Shown here piece by piece: positions 29,301 through 38,970 of a stretch of 64,000 nt of DNA. Positions within the stretch are counted from its first letter, which is position 1, and the number at the start of each line of letters is the position of its first letter. This DNA comes from Aquisphaera giovannonii (GTDB lineage Bacteria; Planctomycetota; Planctomycetia; Isosphaerales; Isosphaeraceae). The DNA lies in contig NZ_CP042997.1 of NCBI RefSeq assembly GCF_008087625.1, positions 434,001 to 498,000 of the forward strand, in the 5' to 3' direction. Both the position numbers and the translations under genes were made by a program. Under the pieces are notes generated by a model. The model saw only the letters and a program-made list of their open reading frames with translations. It ran no database searches and was not told the DNA's origin.

Positions 29301-30055
29301 GCTTCAACCTGGGCGGCGCCTCGCTCGGCGGCGTGATCGGTGCCGACGACGTGTCGCTGGACGCCTCGGCGGCGACCGGCTCGTACGCCGACAAGGACGT
29401 CGGCACGGGCAAGGCGATCACGGCCAACGGCTTCGCCCTGGCCGGCGCCGACGCCGGCAACTACACGCTCGCCGTCGATCCGATCACCGGCGACATCGCC
29501 TCGAAGATCCTGTCCATCGAGGGCTTCACCGCGACGGATCGGACCTACGACGGCACGACGGGCGTCACCGTCGGCGCCGCGGGGGTCAACTTCCACGCGG
29601 GCGATCTCGTCGCCGGCGAAGACGTCGCCTTCGATTATTCGTCGCTCGCCGCCGCCGCCGGCAGCATGGCGGACAAGAACGCGGGCGTCGGCAAGGCGGT
29701 GACGATCACCGGCCTGAGCGTCACCGGCGCGGACGCCGGCAACTACAAGGTCGTGGCGTCCACCACGGTCAACATCGCGAAGGCGACCCTCACCGTCACG
29801 GGGATCCCGAACCTCACCAAGAGTTACGACGAAAACCAGTACTTCGTCTCGATCAACACCTCCGGTGCGGCGCTCAGCGGGATCATCGGCGCCGACACGG
29901 TCACTCTCAATACGTCCGGGATTTTCGGCGTGTCCACCTCGGCGAACGTCGGCACGTGGAACGTCTACATCAACGGCCTGGCGCTCGGCGGGACGGACGC
30001 CGGGAATTACAACCTCGGCACCGTCATCGTGAGCGGCACGATCCAGGGCCCCTGA
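26336..30055 (+). CDS. Giant surface protein with Ig-like and ten YDG repeats
   Basis: This 1239-residue protein starts MWKIRTFVGEWLLPGREARS after AAGGGG. It carries the planctomycete N-terminal motif LEPVEARILLS near residue 43, thought to mark export of large surface proteins. Two bacterial Ig-like domains (about 60-265) contain YGGAATLSAVLGSKRGEAAG and TTDAQGVATLPG. An MBG-type segment follows (about 265-345). Ten YDG repeats of about 90 residues then run to the end; starts read AYDGTTAAT, VYDGTTAATF, VYDGTAAATL, VYDATTAAS, TYDGTTSAP, VYDGTTAATL, VYDGTTAATI, TYDGTTDVS, TYDGTTGVT and SYDENQYF. YDG/MBG repeats occur in filamentous adhesins. The role is probably cell-surface adhesion or matrix; no enzymatic domain is present. 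Confidence 0.85.
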   Translation: MWKIRTFVGEWLLPGREARSGSTRRPSRRASVGKRPELEPVEARILLSTAEVATIRATPLLVDSQAKASVEVSEVGGIALRNRRGDLTASLTSNGRPVEGLAVIFRIGNRVVGTARTDADGVATLSNVRVGRLKVRNYAARTVVVFKGNSQLMPVVRRGPLTVSRTASALSGVTATGVYGGAATLSAVLGSKRGEAAGKPVLFALDGRAVGVATTDAQGVATLPGVSLAGLNAGAHGVTARFAGDIDYYKATATGTLTIARATTSITLGNLSQTYGATTQPTATTGQPGLPVELSYTDASGHAAAQPFRAGTYTVTARIADPNYIGSAVGTLVVAPAAVGISRIDAMSKAYDGTTAATVDSGSVVLTGVVAGDSVSIDASHATASFASDHVGADQAVTIAGLALTGPDASNYVLSQSSATATASITPRALTVAGIAADDKVYDGTTAATFSLSPGAGLDGVVGADDVSLVSGLVTASFDSKSAGQGKAVTFDGFSLSGGDSGNYVLSPVTAAADITRATLTVAGIAAADKVYDGTAAATLDASGASLGGVIGADDVSLDASAATGSFDTKDADNSSKAVTISGLALAGADAGNYQLAGASAFAYISPKVLAVTGVTAGSRVYDATTAASLDASAASLVGVVPGDDVALNTAGVSGSFVDRNVGTAKAVIVSGLALAGPGAGNYIIAAPGVTADVTPLTLTMSPTSTATKTYDGTTSAPPPIAPSLAGVIGGDSVALDASGATGATLADKNVGTNKVATEHGLALSGVDAGNYLLDPTYLVNVTPASVSVTGITAPGKVYDGTTAATLDTSGVSFAGVVIGDDVTFDASSAVGSFADRDAGTGKTVTVTGLTKSGADAGNYAFAFPTPVTATITPKALTVTGMQVDGKVYDGTTAATIAALPGGVISGLVNGDDVSIDQAATSAGATAAFADKDAGTGKTVTVTGVQLTGADAGNYTVSSATGSADISKATITLSGVAASKTYDGTTDVSFNLGGASLGGVIGADDVSLDASAATGSYADKDVGTGKAITANGFALAGADAGNYTLAVDPITGDIASKILSIEGFTATDRTYDGTTGVTVGAAGVNFHAGDLVAGEDVAFDYSSLAAAAGSMADKNAGVGKAVTITGLSVTGADAGNYKVVASTTVNIAKATLTVTGIPNLTKSYDENQYFVSINTSGAALSGIIGADTVTLNTSGIFGVSTSANVGTWNVYINGLALGGTDAGNYNLGTVIVSGTIQGP

Positions 30056-30405
30056 GCCGGCCGCTCGATCGCCACGGCCCGCCCGCGATCGCGACGCCGG
30101 CGGGCCGTCGCCCCGACCGTTCGGAGGCGGTTCACCAGCTCAGCGGGGGGACCTCGGTGGGGGGCTCATGATCGGAGCCACCCGCCTTCCTCCACGAACG
30201 CGGGAAGGACACGTCGGCCGGGGTGGCCCCGTTCGTGCCATCCGGAACGGGCAGCCAAGGGCATGGCGGCGAATCACCGGCGATCTCGACCGCCGGCCGA
30301 ATTCCGGTGGCTGCCCGTTGGCCGGCTCGCCCCTCTCGCGGGACAATAGACCCCCACCGATGCTTCGTCGCGGTCGCCATGGAACCGGTCCCACGAGGTG
30401 AGACG
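30056..30405. other. Gene-free stretch
   Basis: No gene is supported between the YDG gene and the next ORF. At 30175-30235 there are two facing, degenerate R3-like segments (GAGCCACCCGCCTTCC and GGGGTGGCCCCGTTCG). Confidence 0.4.
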
Positions 30406-30897
30406 ATGCCGAATCCTCCGCTCCGCCGCGTGAACTACTTCACGGGAAGGGTGCTCACGGCGAACGACCTGAAGGCCGAGCAGGACTATTTCCGCGAACG
30501 TCTCCGGCGGCACAATCTCCTCTTCCACGGCCCCGGCGTCGTCTCCGGCCTGGAAGTCGAAGTCGAGGGCGACTCGGCCCGGGTCGGCCCCGGCGTGGCG
30601 GTCGACGCGAACGGCGAGGAGCTGGTGGTGCCGTCGCTGGAGATCGTCCCGATCCCGCATCTGGCGGAGGCGATGTTCGTCACTCTCCGGTTCGTGGAAA
30701 AGCCCGCGGAGCCCATGCCGGGTGCCGGGGGCGACGGCGGCCCGGCGGAGTTCGCCTTCACCGAAGAATCGGCGGTCGTGGGAGTCGTGGCCGAAGGCGG
30801 GGACGGCGTGGTGCTGGCCCGGCTTGTCAGGGAAGGTGACGGCTGGGCGGTGGACCCGGGGCACGCCCCCGAAGTGAGCGGGACCTTCATCGGCTGA
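30406..30897 (+). CDS. Small conserved protein of the YFTGR-HN-HGxGVVSGLEV type
   Basis: This 163-residue protein starts MPNPPLRRVNYFTGRVLTAN with GAGGTGAG upstream. The N-terminal part includes LKAEQDYFRERLRRHNLLFH and GPGVVSGLEVEVEGD, followed by a beta-rich domain (VGPGVAVDANGEELVVPSLE). Proteins with this N-terminal pattern are common near phage-tail-like or contractile injection loci and in planctomycete and cyanobacterial genomes, but no tail gene is adjacent here. There is no signal peptide. Function is unknown. Confidence 0.7.
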   Translation: MPNPPLRRVNYFTGRVLTANDLKAEQDYFRERLRRHNLLFHGPGVVSGLEVEVEGDSARVGPGVAVDANGEELVVPSLEIVPIPHLAEAMFVTLRFVEKPAEPMPGAGGDGGPAEFAFTEESAVVGVVAEGGDGVVLARLVREGDGWAVDPGHAPEVSGTFIG

Positions 30898-31508
30898 AAC
30901 CGCATCCCGACGGTCCCCATACGCATCCGGTCCTCGAGCACGGCGGGCGCGGGACCGCTCCGGGAAGGCGAGGCTCCCGCCCGGGCCCGGCGGTGGGCGA
31001 CGGAGTTAGATCAGGAACGGACCGCCCGGACCGACACATTCTTGAAATCGGCTCGCCCGGCCCGGGGCCGCGATCCCGGCTTCCCTCGCCCTCGCCGGAC
31101 GCAAGTGTTTCGCTTGCAGGGGATTGAGGGGGATGCCGCCTCGCCGTTCGGGCGGCCCCGGTCGGCGAAATCGTCGCCGCGGAGGCGCCCCCGCAGGCCC
31201 GGGAGCCTATTCTTCACTCAGGGAGCCGAGGCCGGGCCCGGCATCGTCCCGCGGCGTCGGCCGGTTCGAATGGTTCGCCGCGGATGAAATCGCGGCCGGG
31301 GCGGCCCCGGCCGGGGAGGGTCATGGACAGTCCCGGCGGGGGGAGGGAGAATTCAACCGAGGGGCGCGCCACCGAGGCCCGCGCGACGCGGCGCGAGACG
31401 CAACGACCGGCGAACGCTGGCCGACCGTGACGGCGGCCCGCGGGAGAAGACGGGGTCAAATCGTCGGCCCCCGCGCGTGGGGCCGGCTCAAGGGACGAGG
31501 GATCCGCC
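30898..31508. other. Gene-free stretch
   Basis: No gene, RNA or strong promoter was recognised in these 610 bases. A partial R5 arm (GGGAAGGCGAGGCTCCCGCC) occurs near 30960. Confidence 0.4.
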
Positions 31509-34259
31509 ATGTGTGCCGCCGTCGCCTCGACCGTGCACGCCGCCCCGGATGGCGACGGGGAGAGCCGCCTGCCCCTGGACGCGATCTTCGCGCCCCGCAC
31601 GGTGGCCGTCATCGGCGCGACCGACAAGCAGGGGAGCGTCGGCCGGGCGGTGCTCTGGAACCTGATCAGCAACCCGTTCGGCGCCACCGTCTACCCGATC
31701 AACGCGCATCGCCCCAACGTCCTGGGGATCAAGGCATATCCGAGCGTCGCGGAGGCCCCCGGCGCGGTGGACCTCGCGGTCGTGGCCACGCCGGCGCCGA
31801 CGGTGCCCGGCGTGATCGCGGAGTGCGTCGACGCCGGGGTCGGCGGGGCCGTCATCATCTCCGCCGGCTTCAAGGAGATCGGCGCGGAGGGGGCGCGGCT
31901 CGAGCGCGAGGTCCTGGAGCAGGCCGCGCGCGGCCGGATGCGGATCATCGGCCCCAACTGCGTGGGCGTCATGCGGCCGTACTCGGGCATGAACGCCACG
32001 TTCGCCGCGCGGCTCGCCCGGCCGGGCTCGGTGGGCTTCATCAGCCAGAGCGGCGCCCTCTGCACGGCGATCCTCGACTGGAGCTTCCGCGAGAACGTCG
32101 GCTTCAGCGCGTTCATCTCCGTGGGCTCGATGCTCGACGTGGGCTGGGGCGACCTGATCGACTACCTAGGGGACGACCCCTACACCAAGTGCATCGTGAT
32201 CTACATGGAGTCGATCGGCGACGCCCGGTCGTTCCTCTCGGCCTCGCGCGAGGTGGCGCTGGCCAAGCCGATCGTCGTGATCAAGGCCGGCCGCACGGAG
32301 GCCGCGGCGAAGGCCGCCGCCTCGCACACCGGCTCGCTGACCGGCAGCGACGAGGTCCTGGACGCCGCCTTCCGCCGCGTGGGCGTGCTCCGCGTGGACA
32401 GCATCTCGCAGGTCTTCGACATGGCGGAGGTCCTCTCCAAGCAGCCCCGGCCCCGGGGGCCGCGGCTCGCGATCCTCACGAACGCGGGGGGCCCCGGCGT
32501 CCTCGCCACCGACACCCTCATCGAGGACGGCGGCGAGCTCGCCGCGCTCTCGCCGGAGACCCTCGCCGCGCTCGACGGCTTCCTGCCCCCGGCCTGGAGC
32601 CGCGGGAACCCCATCGACATCCTCGGCGACGCCGACCCGGGGCGCTACGACAGGGCCCTGGCCGTCACGGCGAAGGATCCCGGGATCGACGGCCTGCTCG
32701 CCATCCTGACGCCCCAGGCGATGACCGACCCGACGGCCACCGCCGAGCTCCTCCGCCAGCACGCGAAGATCAGCGGCAAGCCCATCCTGGCGAGCTGGAT
32801 GGGGGGCGACGCGGTCGAGGCCGGCGAGCAGATCCTCAACCGGGCCGGCATCCCCACCTACCGGTATCCGGACACCGCCGCCGCCGCCTTCACGATGATG
32901 TGGCGGTCGTCGTACAACCTCCAGGGCCTCTACGAGACGCCCAACCTGCCGGCCGACGGCGAGACCGCCGCCCTCGCCCGCGACCGGGCCGAGGCCGTCG
33001 TCGCCGCGGCCCGCAGGGAGGGCCGCTCGCTGCTCACCGAGGCCGAGTCCAAGAGGCTCCTCGCCGCCTACGGCATCCCGACGGCGCGGGCGATCGTCGC
33101 CGACTCGCCGGCCGCGGCGGTCGCGGCCGCCGGGGAGATCGGCTACCCGGTCGTCCTCAAGCTCCACTCCCGGACGATCACCCACAAGACCGACGTGGGC
33201 GGCGTCCAGCTCAACCTCCGCGACGCCGACGCCGTCCGCGACGCCTATCGCGCCATCGAGGCCGCCGTCCGCCGGGCCGCGGCGGCCGCCCCGGGCGCCT
33301 TCGAGGGGGTGACCGTCCAGCCGATGATCAAGGTCGAGGGCTACGAGCTGATCCTCGGCAGCAGCCTGGATCCCCAGTTCGGCCCGGTCCTCCTCTTCGG
33401 CACCGGGGGCCAGCTCGTGGAGGTCTTCAAGGACCGCGCCCTGGGCCTCCCGCCGCTGAACACGACGCTCGCCCGGCGCATGATCGAGCAGACCCGCATC
33501 CACCGGGCCCTCCGCGGCGTCCGCGGCCGCAGGGCCGTGGACCTCGCCGCGCTGGAGCAGCTCCTCGTCCGCTTCAGCCGCCTGGTGATCGAGCAGCCCT
33601 CCGTCCGCGAGATCGACATCAACCCCCTGCTCGCCTCCCCCGAGCAGCTCATCGCCCTGGACGCCCGCGTCATCCTCCACGCCCCGGGCGTGGACCTGGG
33701 CTCGCTGCCGAGGCCCGCCATCCGGCCCTATCCGACCCAGTACGCCTCCGCCTGGACCGCCGAGGACGGCACGGCGTTCACCCTCCGGCCGATCCGCCCG
33801 GAGGACGAGCCGCTGCTGGTGAAGTTCCACGGCACGCTCTCGGAGCGGAGCGTCTCGCTGCGGTATTTCCACGCGATGAAGTACACCGCCCGCGTCGCCC
33901 ACGAGCGGCTGACGCGGATCTGCTTCATCGACTACGACCGCGAGATGGCCCTCGTCGCCGACCGCAAGGACCCGTCCACCGGCGAGCACGAGATCCTAGG
34001 CGTCGGCCGCCTGAGCAAGGTCCGCGGCACCGACGAGGCCGAGTTCGCGCTGGTCGTCTCCGACCCCTACCAGGGCCTGGGCCTGGGCACGGAGTTCCTC
34101 AGCCGCCTCGTCCGCGTCGGCCGCGAGGAGGGCATCCGCCGCATCTTCGGCGACATCCTGCCGGAGAACATCGAGATGCAGCGCATCTGCGAGAAGCTGG
34201 GCTTCAAGATGACCCACAACATCCAGGAGTCGGTCATCCGGGCGACGCTCGTGCTCTGA
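31509..34259 (+). CDS. NDP-forming acyl-CoA synthetase fused to GNAT acetyltransferase (Pat-like)
   Basis: This 916-residue protein has four domains: CoA-binding Rossmann (about 20-150, [20 protein letters not shown]), succinyl-CoA-ligase-like (about 160-470), ATP-grasp (about 500-735, [20 protein letters not shown]), and C-terminal GNAT (about 755-916, [14 protein letters not shown] and [20 protein letters not shown]). The order equals protein lysine acetyltransferase Pat/YfiQ, which acetylates and silences acetyl-CoA synthetase. His273 in [13 protein letters not shown] sits where ADP-forming synthetases have the phosphohistidine, so the ligase half may be active. GAGGG lies upstream of the start. 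It is a single-gene unit. Confidence 0.87.
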   Translation: MCAAVASTVHAAPDGDGESRLPLDAIFAPRTVAVIGATDKQGSVGRAVLWNLISNPFGATVYPINAHRPNVLGIKAYPSVAEAPGAVDLAVVATPAPTVPGVIAECVDAGVGGAVIISAGFKEIGAEGARLEREVLEQAARGRMRIIGPNCVGVMRPYSGMNATFAARLARPGSVGFISQSGALCTAILDWSFRENVGFSAFISVGSMLDVGWGDLIDYLGDDPYTKCIVIYMESIGDARSFLSASREVALAKPIVVIKAGRTEAAAKAAASHTGSLTGSDEVLDAAFRRVGVLRVDSISQVFDMAEVLSKQPRPRGPRLAILTNAGGPGVLATDTLIEDGGELAALSPETLAALDGFLPPAWSRGNPIDILGDADPGRYDRALAVTAKDPGIDGLLAILTPQAMTDPTATAELLRQHAKISGKPILASWMGGDAVEAGEQILNRAGIPTYRYPDTAAAAFTMMWRSSYNLQGLYETPNLPADGETAALARDRAEAVVAAARREGRSLLTEAESKRLLAAYGIPTARAIVADSPAAAVAAAGEIGYPVVLKLHSRTITHKTDVGGVQLNLRDADAVRDAYRAIEAAVRRAAAAAPGAFEGVTVQPMIKVEGYELILGSSLDPQFGPVLLFGTGGQLVEVFKDRALGLPPLNTTLARRMIEQTRIHRALRGVRGRRAVDLAALEQLLVRFSRLVIEQPSVREIDINPLLASPEQLIALDARVILHAPGVDLGSLPRPAIRPYPTQYASAWTAEDGTAFTLRPIRPEDEPLLVKFHGTLSERSVSLRYFHAMKYTARVAHERLTRICFIDYDREMALVADRKDPSTGEHEILGVGRLSKVRGTDEAEFALVVSDPYQGLGLGTEFLSRLVRVGREEGIRRIFGDILPENIEMQRICEKLGFKMTHNIQESVIRATLVL

Positions 34260-34397
34260 GGGGCACGGAGGACGACGAGATGGCCGAGGAGCTTCGCCGG
34301 CTCTCCGTCTCCCGAGGGCCCTGCCTTGGCGACTGGCGGAAGTCCCGCCACGAACCAGCAAATTCGCACCCCATCGTTCCGGGAGCGAAATCTCTCT

Positions 34398-34561
34398 CCC
34401 TCTCCCGCTCGGCGGGAGAGGGGCGGGGTGAGGGTGGAGTGAGGCTGGGATGACGAGCGGTCCGAAGTTACGAGGCAGGGTTTCCCCGGAAGCCGGCGAG
34501 TGCCGGGTGGCTTGGCCCGGGAGGCCCTCACCCTAGCCCTCTCCCGCCGAGCGGGAGAGGG
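34398..34561. repeat. Two REP-like hairpins, family R2 (CCCTCTCCCGC)
   Basis: Hairpins at 34398-34422 and 34537-34561 have 10-11 base-pair stems (CCCTCTCCCGC and GCGGGAGAGGG) with 3-5 base loops. They are flanked by GGGTGAGGG or its complement and face each other. The same family is at 59538-59659. They lie between two convergent genes; termination or mRNA protection is possible. The whole 34260-34639 interval has no gene. Confidence 0.75.
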
Positions 34562-34639
34562 GACAGGGAATCGCAACGCCGCTCAACGGTCATGACAAGC
34601 CTCGTCGGAGAGGGCATGGGAAGCCACTGCCCTCAAGGC

Positions 34640-37600
34640 TCATCGGCTCCTCGGCCCGTCCGGCCCCGGGGGCGGCCCGACCGCCGCGGCCACGGCAGAC
34701 CTGAGGGCCTCGCCGCGCAGGCCCGTCGCGAGGACCTCGCCGTCGGGGCCGATCAGGAACGTGGCCGGGATCGAGGTCGCGCCGTACGCGGCGACCGCCG
34801 GGGACTCGGGGCCGACGTGCCCCTGCCGCCACGCCCATTTCTCCGCCTTCGCCGCGTACGCGGCCTCGGCCGCCTTGTCGTCGAGGCTCACCGAGATCAA
34901 CGCGAATCGGGGATCGAGGCCGTACGCCTCGTGAATCGCCGCCAGGTTCGGCATCTCGGCGAGGCACGGTGCGCACCAGGTCGCCCAGAAGTCCAGCAGC
35001 ACGAACTTGCCCCGGAAGTCCGCCAGCTTCATGTCCTTCCCGTCGAGCGTCCGGAAGGGCAAGTCGGGGGCGACGTCCCCGACCGCGAGCGTCCGCCCGG
35101 CCACCTCGACCGGCCGCAGCGTCCCCAGGTCCAGCGGACCGTCATCGGCCGTCCCGTCGACTGTGAAGGTGTGTTCATGCGAGGCGATGAGACGGCCCCA
35201 GCCGCAGGCGTCTGCCGGCGGCGGCTCGTGAATCGCGATCCGGAGCCGGTAATCTCCGGGCCGGAGGTCCTGGGCCCGGATGCGCCCGTCTTGCAGCACC
35301 TCGACGCCGATGGCGGGCATGGGCTCCTTCCCCTTGGAGTCCTTCGCCACGATCTCGGCCTTCCGGATCATCCACACGCCGTCGCCGGGGATCTCGAGCC
35401 GCCCCGCGACCCGCCGCCCGCTCCGGCCGATCGCGAGGTCGTAGGCCTTGCCGCTCTCGACGTCGATCGTCGCCAGGCTGACGAACCAGATCCGGCGCTC
35501 CACGCCGTTGGGCACCCACCGCCCGAGCTGCAAATGCCCCGGCATGACCCGGCGGAATTCGAAGCGGCCCTCGGCGTCGGTCTTGACGTAGTACCGAGCG
35601 TCGATGCGAGGCTCGCCCGGGATCGGCAGCGGCCGATCGGGATCCTGCGACTGGATCGCGAGGCCTGCGGCCGGCTTGCCGTCGAGCGTCACCGAGCCGG
35701 AGACCCGGGCCCAGGGCGTGAGGCGGATCGCGGCCTCGCCCCGGATGTCGCGGCGGTGCACGATCGCGAACCCGGCGTCGCAGAGGGCCACGAGCGCGAA
35801 GTTCCCCTCCCTCGGCGGGAGGGTGATCCGGCCGTCGGGGCCGATCTTCGCGGTCTCCTCGGCCGAGCGCTCCCCGTCGCGGATCTCGCCGTTCTCGATG
35901 CTGAGGTACTCGATGGAATCGGCCTCCTCCGGCGGCACGAGGTACACGAGACCTCCGGCGGCCGGCGAGCCGTCCGCCCGAAGGACGCGGCCTCGGATCG
36001 GCCCGGCGCGGCGGAGCCGGAATGTGAGCGCGTGGGGCGTGCCGTCGGGCGCGAACAGCCCGCTTTCGCCCGGCAGGTATCCCTCGACGGAGACCCGCAG
36101 GGCGTACCGATCGGCCGGCTGGTGGAAAGTGAGTTCGAAGGATCCGGGGGCCTTCTTCGCCTCCCGATCGATGTCGTCGCCCCTCTGCCAGATGAGAGGG
36201 TCCCCGCGATTCCAGGCGGCGCCATGGGTCAGGGTGAAGCCAGATATGGGCCGGCCCGTCTCGGCATCGACCACGGAGCCCTTCACATGGGTCGGGGTCG
36301 TCATGAGGATCTCGTGCTCGATCGCGGCGTCGGCGTCGAGGATCGGGCTCCGATCGGCGGTGAATCCGCCCGCGGCGACGGACACGTGAATCCCGTTCGC
36401 CGGGGCCTCGTTCCAGGCGAATCGGCCCTCGGCGTCGGTGGACCGTTCCAGTGCAATGGCCTCGCCGCCGCGGTCCTCGCCCGCTCGGGCCGCCGGGCCG
36501 TCCCACGACAGGTGGACCGTTGCGCCGGCGATCGGCTTGCGGGTGGGATCGAGGACCCGCCCCTTGAGCACGTGGGGGGCGGGCAGCGCCAGCTCGACGC
36601 GGAGCGGCCGATCCCCGACGCGGATCGCCTCCTTCGCGGGTCCGAATCCCGGCGCCCGGGCGGTGAGGCTCGATGCCGTCCCGGGCTTGATGCCGAGCGT
36701 CAGCCTGCCCCGGTCGTCCGTCCTGGCCGGCGGGAGCGCGTTGCCGAATCGCCGGCCGAGGCCGTAGAAGACCTCGGCCCCCGCGACCGGCCGGCCCTCG
36801 GCCGACCGGACCGTGACCTCGACCGGCGTCCCGCGACGGAGGCGGAGGGCCGCCGAGCCGTCGCGGAGCGCGGAGTGCGGCTTGAACTCCTCCGGCATGT
36901 AGGCGTTGTTCTCCGTGAGGTACTGGAGGTGGTAGGCCGTCAGCTTGACCGAATCGGGCTCGGCGGGCACGCCATCGAACGACCACCGGCCGTTCGCGTC
37001 GGCCCGCGTGTCCTCCCACTTGAGGTCGACCCACTGGCCCGATTTCGGATAGCGCTTCGAGACGTCGATGACGACCGTGGCGCCGGCGACCGGCCTGTCG
37101 TCCTGATCGACGACGTGGCCCCTCACGGTCGTCGCCTTCTCCATCTGGAAGAGGAAGCGGTCCGGCGGGGCCGGGGCGTTGGCGTCGTAATCCCATCGCA
37201 TCGCCTGCGGGACGTAGCCCGGCCGCCGGGCGGTCAGGTGGAGGTAGCGGGCCTCGCCCGAGAGCGAGAACCGGGAGACGCCCGGGCCGTCGGCATTCGA
37301 CGTGAATCCCACCTTCGAGCCCGAGCCGTCCGTCGCCTTCAGCTCGATGCGGACATCCGGCATCAGGGCGTCGGTGGCCAGGTCGCGGGCCTCCACGGTG
37401 AAGCGGCTCCCGCGGCCCTCCGTGGCGGGGGGCGGGCTCGCGGCCCGGGGCGGAGGCGGTGTGGGCGTCGGCGTCGCCGAGGGCGCCGGCTCCGGCCGCG
37501 CCGCGGCCAGGGCGACGACGCCCGCGGAGATCATCGCGCCGAGGGCGAGGATGCCGACGGCCATTGTCTTGATGCGGGACATGAGCAGGCTCCGGATCAG

Positions 37601-38344
37601 GGAATGCGCCAATGACGCCACCGCGGGCGGGACGGTCCCGCCGGCCCCGGCGGCGACCGCGGCCGACGCCCACGCCGCCGGGACCGCGGCCGAGGCCGTG
37701 GCCCGCGAGGCCTCGATCGTGGTGCCCGCGGCCGCGGCCGTCAGCCCGCGCCGGACCAGGCGGTCGCGGAGCCGCTTCCGCCCCTTCGCCAGCCGGTGAT
37801 AGAGGGCCGGGGCGGTGCACCGCAGCCGCCCGGCGGCCTGCTCGTAGGTCAGCCCCTCCAGGTCGCACAGGACGACCGGCAGGCGCAGGGCCTCGGGCAG
37901 CCGATCGATCTCCTGATGGAGCATCGAGCACGCCTCGAAATCGGCCGCGGCGGGGCCGCGATCGGGGACCTCCATCGGTCGCGCCTCCACCTCGGCCCGC
38001 CGCCTCCGCCCGACCTCGATCCTCCGCTGCACCGCGGCCCGGTACGCCACGCGATGCAGCCAGCCGCCGAGGGCCTCCCCGGCGCGGACCGAGCCGGCCT
38101 TGCGGGCGAGCACCAGGAACGTGGCCTGGAAGGCGTCCTCGGCGTCGTGGTGGTCGCGGAGTACCGCCCGGCACGTCGCCGCGACCATCGGCCCGTGCCG
38201 GGCCACCAGCGCCGCGAAGGCAGCCTCGTCGCCCGAACCGGCATACCGCCGCAGCAGCTCCGCGTCGCCGAGCCCGACCGCCGTGCCGCCCCCGAACAGG
38301 TCGCGGAGCGGCATCGGGCTCGCCCCCAGTGTCCCGCTGGCCAT
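34640..38344 (-). CDS. ECF sigma factor fused to a periplasmic TlpA-thioredoxin receptor
   Basis: This single 1234-residue frame starts at 38344 ([20 protein letters not shown]) with GGGAGGAG eight bases upstream. Residues about 25-210 are a complete ECF sigma factor: region 2 ([40 protein letters not shown]) and region 4 ([20 protein letters not shown]). After an Ala-rich linker, one membrane helix lies at about 262-281 ([20 protein letters not shown]). Outside follow repeated carboxypeptidase-regulatory-like Ig domains (about 310-1040; [39 protein letters not shown]). A TlpA-type thioredoxin completes it (about 1090-1225) with WCAPC near 1124-1128. Topology puts sigma inside and the redox site outside. 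Release by proteolysis or direct tethering is inferred. No anti-sigma gene is adjacent. Confidence 0.87.
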   Translation of the reverse strand: MASGTLGASPMPLRDLFGGGTAVGLGDAELLRRYAGSGDEAAFAALVARHGPMVAATCRAVLRDHHDAEDAFQATFLVLARKAGSVRAGEALGGWLHRVAYRAAVQRRIEVGRRRRAEVEARPMEVPDRGPAAADFEACSMLHQEIDRLPEALRLPVVLCDLEGLTYEQAAGRLRCTAPALYHRLAKGRKRLRDRLVRRGLTAAAAGTTIEASRATASAAVPAAWASAAVAAGAGGTVPPAVASLAHSLIRSLLMSRIKTMAVGILALGAMISAGVVALAAARPEPAPSATPTPTPPPPRAASPPPATEGRGSRFTVEARDLATDALMPDVRIELKATDGSGSKVGFTSNADGPGVSRFSLSGEARYLHLTARRPGYVPQAMRWDYDANAPAPPDRFLFQMEKATTVRGHVVDQDDRPVAGATVVIDVSKRYPKSGQWVDLKWEDTRADANGRWSFDGVPAEPDSVKLTAYHLQYLTENNAYMPEEFKPHSALRDGSAALRLRRGTPVEVTVRSAEGRPVAGAEVFYGLGRRFGNALPPARTDDRGRLTLGIKPGTASSLTARAPGFGPAKEAIRVGDRPLRVELALPAPHVLKGRVLDPTRKPIAGATVHLSWDGPAARAGEDRGGEAIALERSTDAEGRFAWNEAPANGIHVSVAAGGFTADRSPILDADAAIEHEILMTTPTHVKGSVVDAETGRPISGFTLTHGAAWNRGDPLIWQRGDDIDREAKKAPGSFELTFHQPADRYALRVSVEGYLPGESGLFAPDGTPHALTFRLRRAGPIRGRVLRADGSPAAGGLVYLVPPEEADSIEYLSIENGEIRDGERSAEETAKIGPDGRITLPPREGNFALVALCDAGFAIVHRRDIRGEAAIRLTPWARVSGSVTLDGKPAAGLAIQSQDPDRPLPIPGEPRIDARYYVKTDAEGRFEFRRVMPGHLQLGRWVPNGVERRIWFVSLATIDVESGKAYDLAIGRSGRRVAGRLEIPGDGVWMIRKAEIVAKDSKGKEPMPAIGVEVLQDGRIRAQDLRPGDYRLRIAIHEPPPADACGWGRLIASHEHTFTVDGTADDGPLDLGTLRPVEVAGRTLAVGDVAPDLPFRTLDGKDMKLADFRGKFVLLDFWATWCAPCLAEMPNLAAIHEAYGLDPRFALISVSLDDKAAEAAYAAKAEKWAWRQGHVGPESPAVAAYGATSIPATFLIGPDGEVLATGLRGEALRSAVAAAVGPPPGPDGPRSR

Positions 38345-38523
38345 CGTCGATCTCCTCCCGGGGAGCATCCTGTTCGCCTCCCAGGAGTGTAAGAGGGCCG
38401 GCCCGACGGGCGCGCACCGATTTTTCGGCGAATTGCCCCGACGCCATGGCACCTATTCGCGAGTCGGCTTCTTGCTAGAATGATGGATGCTTGTCGATCA
38501 ACGGAATGAGCGCGCTGTAAACC

Positions 38524-38970
38524 ATGAGCACGGGTGAGAGCGCGAGTCCCGGTCCGGAGCATCCGGTGCGGACACTCAGGCGAGGACTTCGCTACTTCTT
38601 CTATACCAAGCATCATAAGAGCGGGCCTTCGGAAGACGCCCAGTGATGCATCGGACCGGCGGACGAGTTCGCCGTCTTCGACGAGGCCGACGAGCATGAC
38701 CTTTCGGACGAGAAGGGGGATCTTTATGGCGTGTTGAGACGTGGTGATGACGAGTTTGGGCAGCTCGGCACACGGGGCGAGCAGGTCGCCGAATTCCCGT
38801 TGACCCTGGGCGATCATCCCTGGCACGGCTACCCGCTCTGGCCGATTCGCCGTCACGCCGATGGAGATCGGAAGGTTCGCCCGCCTGCACGGGCCCTCGA
38901 ACGAATGGTCGACGTCGGCATCCTGAACCGCAAGCAGAGGTCGCGATTTGCGGGAGGAAAGTCCATATGA
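38524..38970 (+). pseudogene. Small ORF interrupted by an in-frame TGA
   Basis: One frame runs from ATG 38524 to TGA 38970 with a single internal stop at 38644-38646 (codon 41). The two parts fit together as one protein: TLRRGLRYFFYTKHHKSG before the stop, and DEFAVFDEADEHDLSDEKGD plus PWHGYPLWPIRRHADGDRKV after it. The final codons overlap the next gene (ATGA), so the pair was built as a unit. A GTG at 38731 could restart a 79-residue C-terminal protein. Nonsense mutation is the simplest reading; UGA recoding cannot be excluded from sequence alone. There is no strong ribosome site at 38524. The family is not recognised. Confidence 0.5.

Noticed and set aside
31259-31300. tRNA-like TTCGAAT sequence
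   Set aside because: A T-loop-like string occurs (GGTTCGAATGG), but no acceptor stem or anticodon arm can be built around it.
31124-34453. An 1109-codon plus frame over the acetyltransferase gene
   Set aside because: It overlaps the Pat-like gene in another frame; only the latter shows domains and a ribosome site.
34592-37615. A 1007-codon plus frame opposite the sigma-TlpA fusion
   Set aside because: It is an antisense shadow; the minus strand carries coherent sigma and thioredoxin motifs.
38644-38646. Confident selenocysteine assignment for the in-frame TGA
   Set aside because: Only a weak 5-bp stem follows the codon and no known selenoprotein family matches; a nonsense mutation is simpler.
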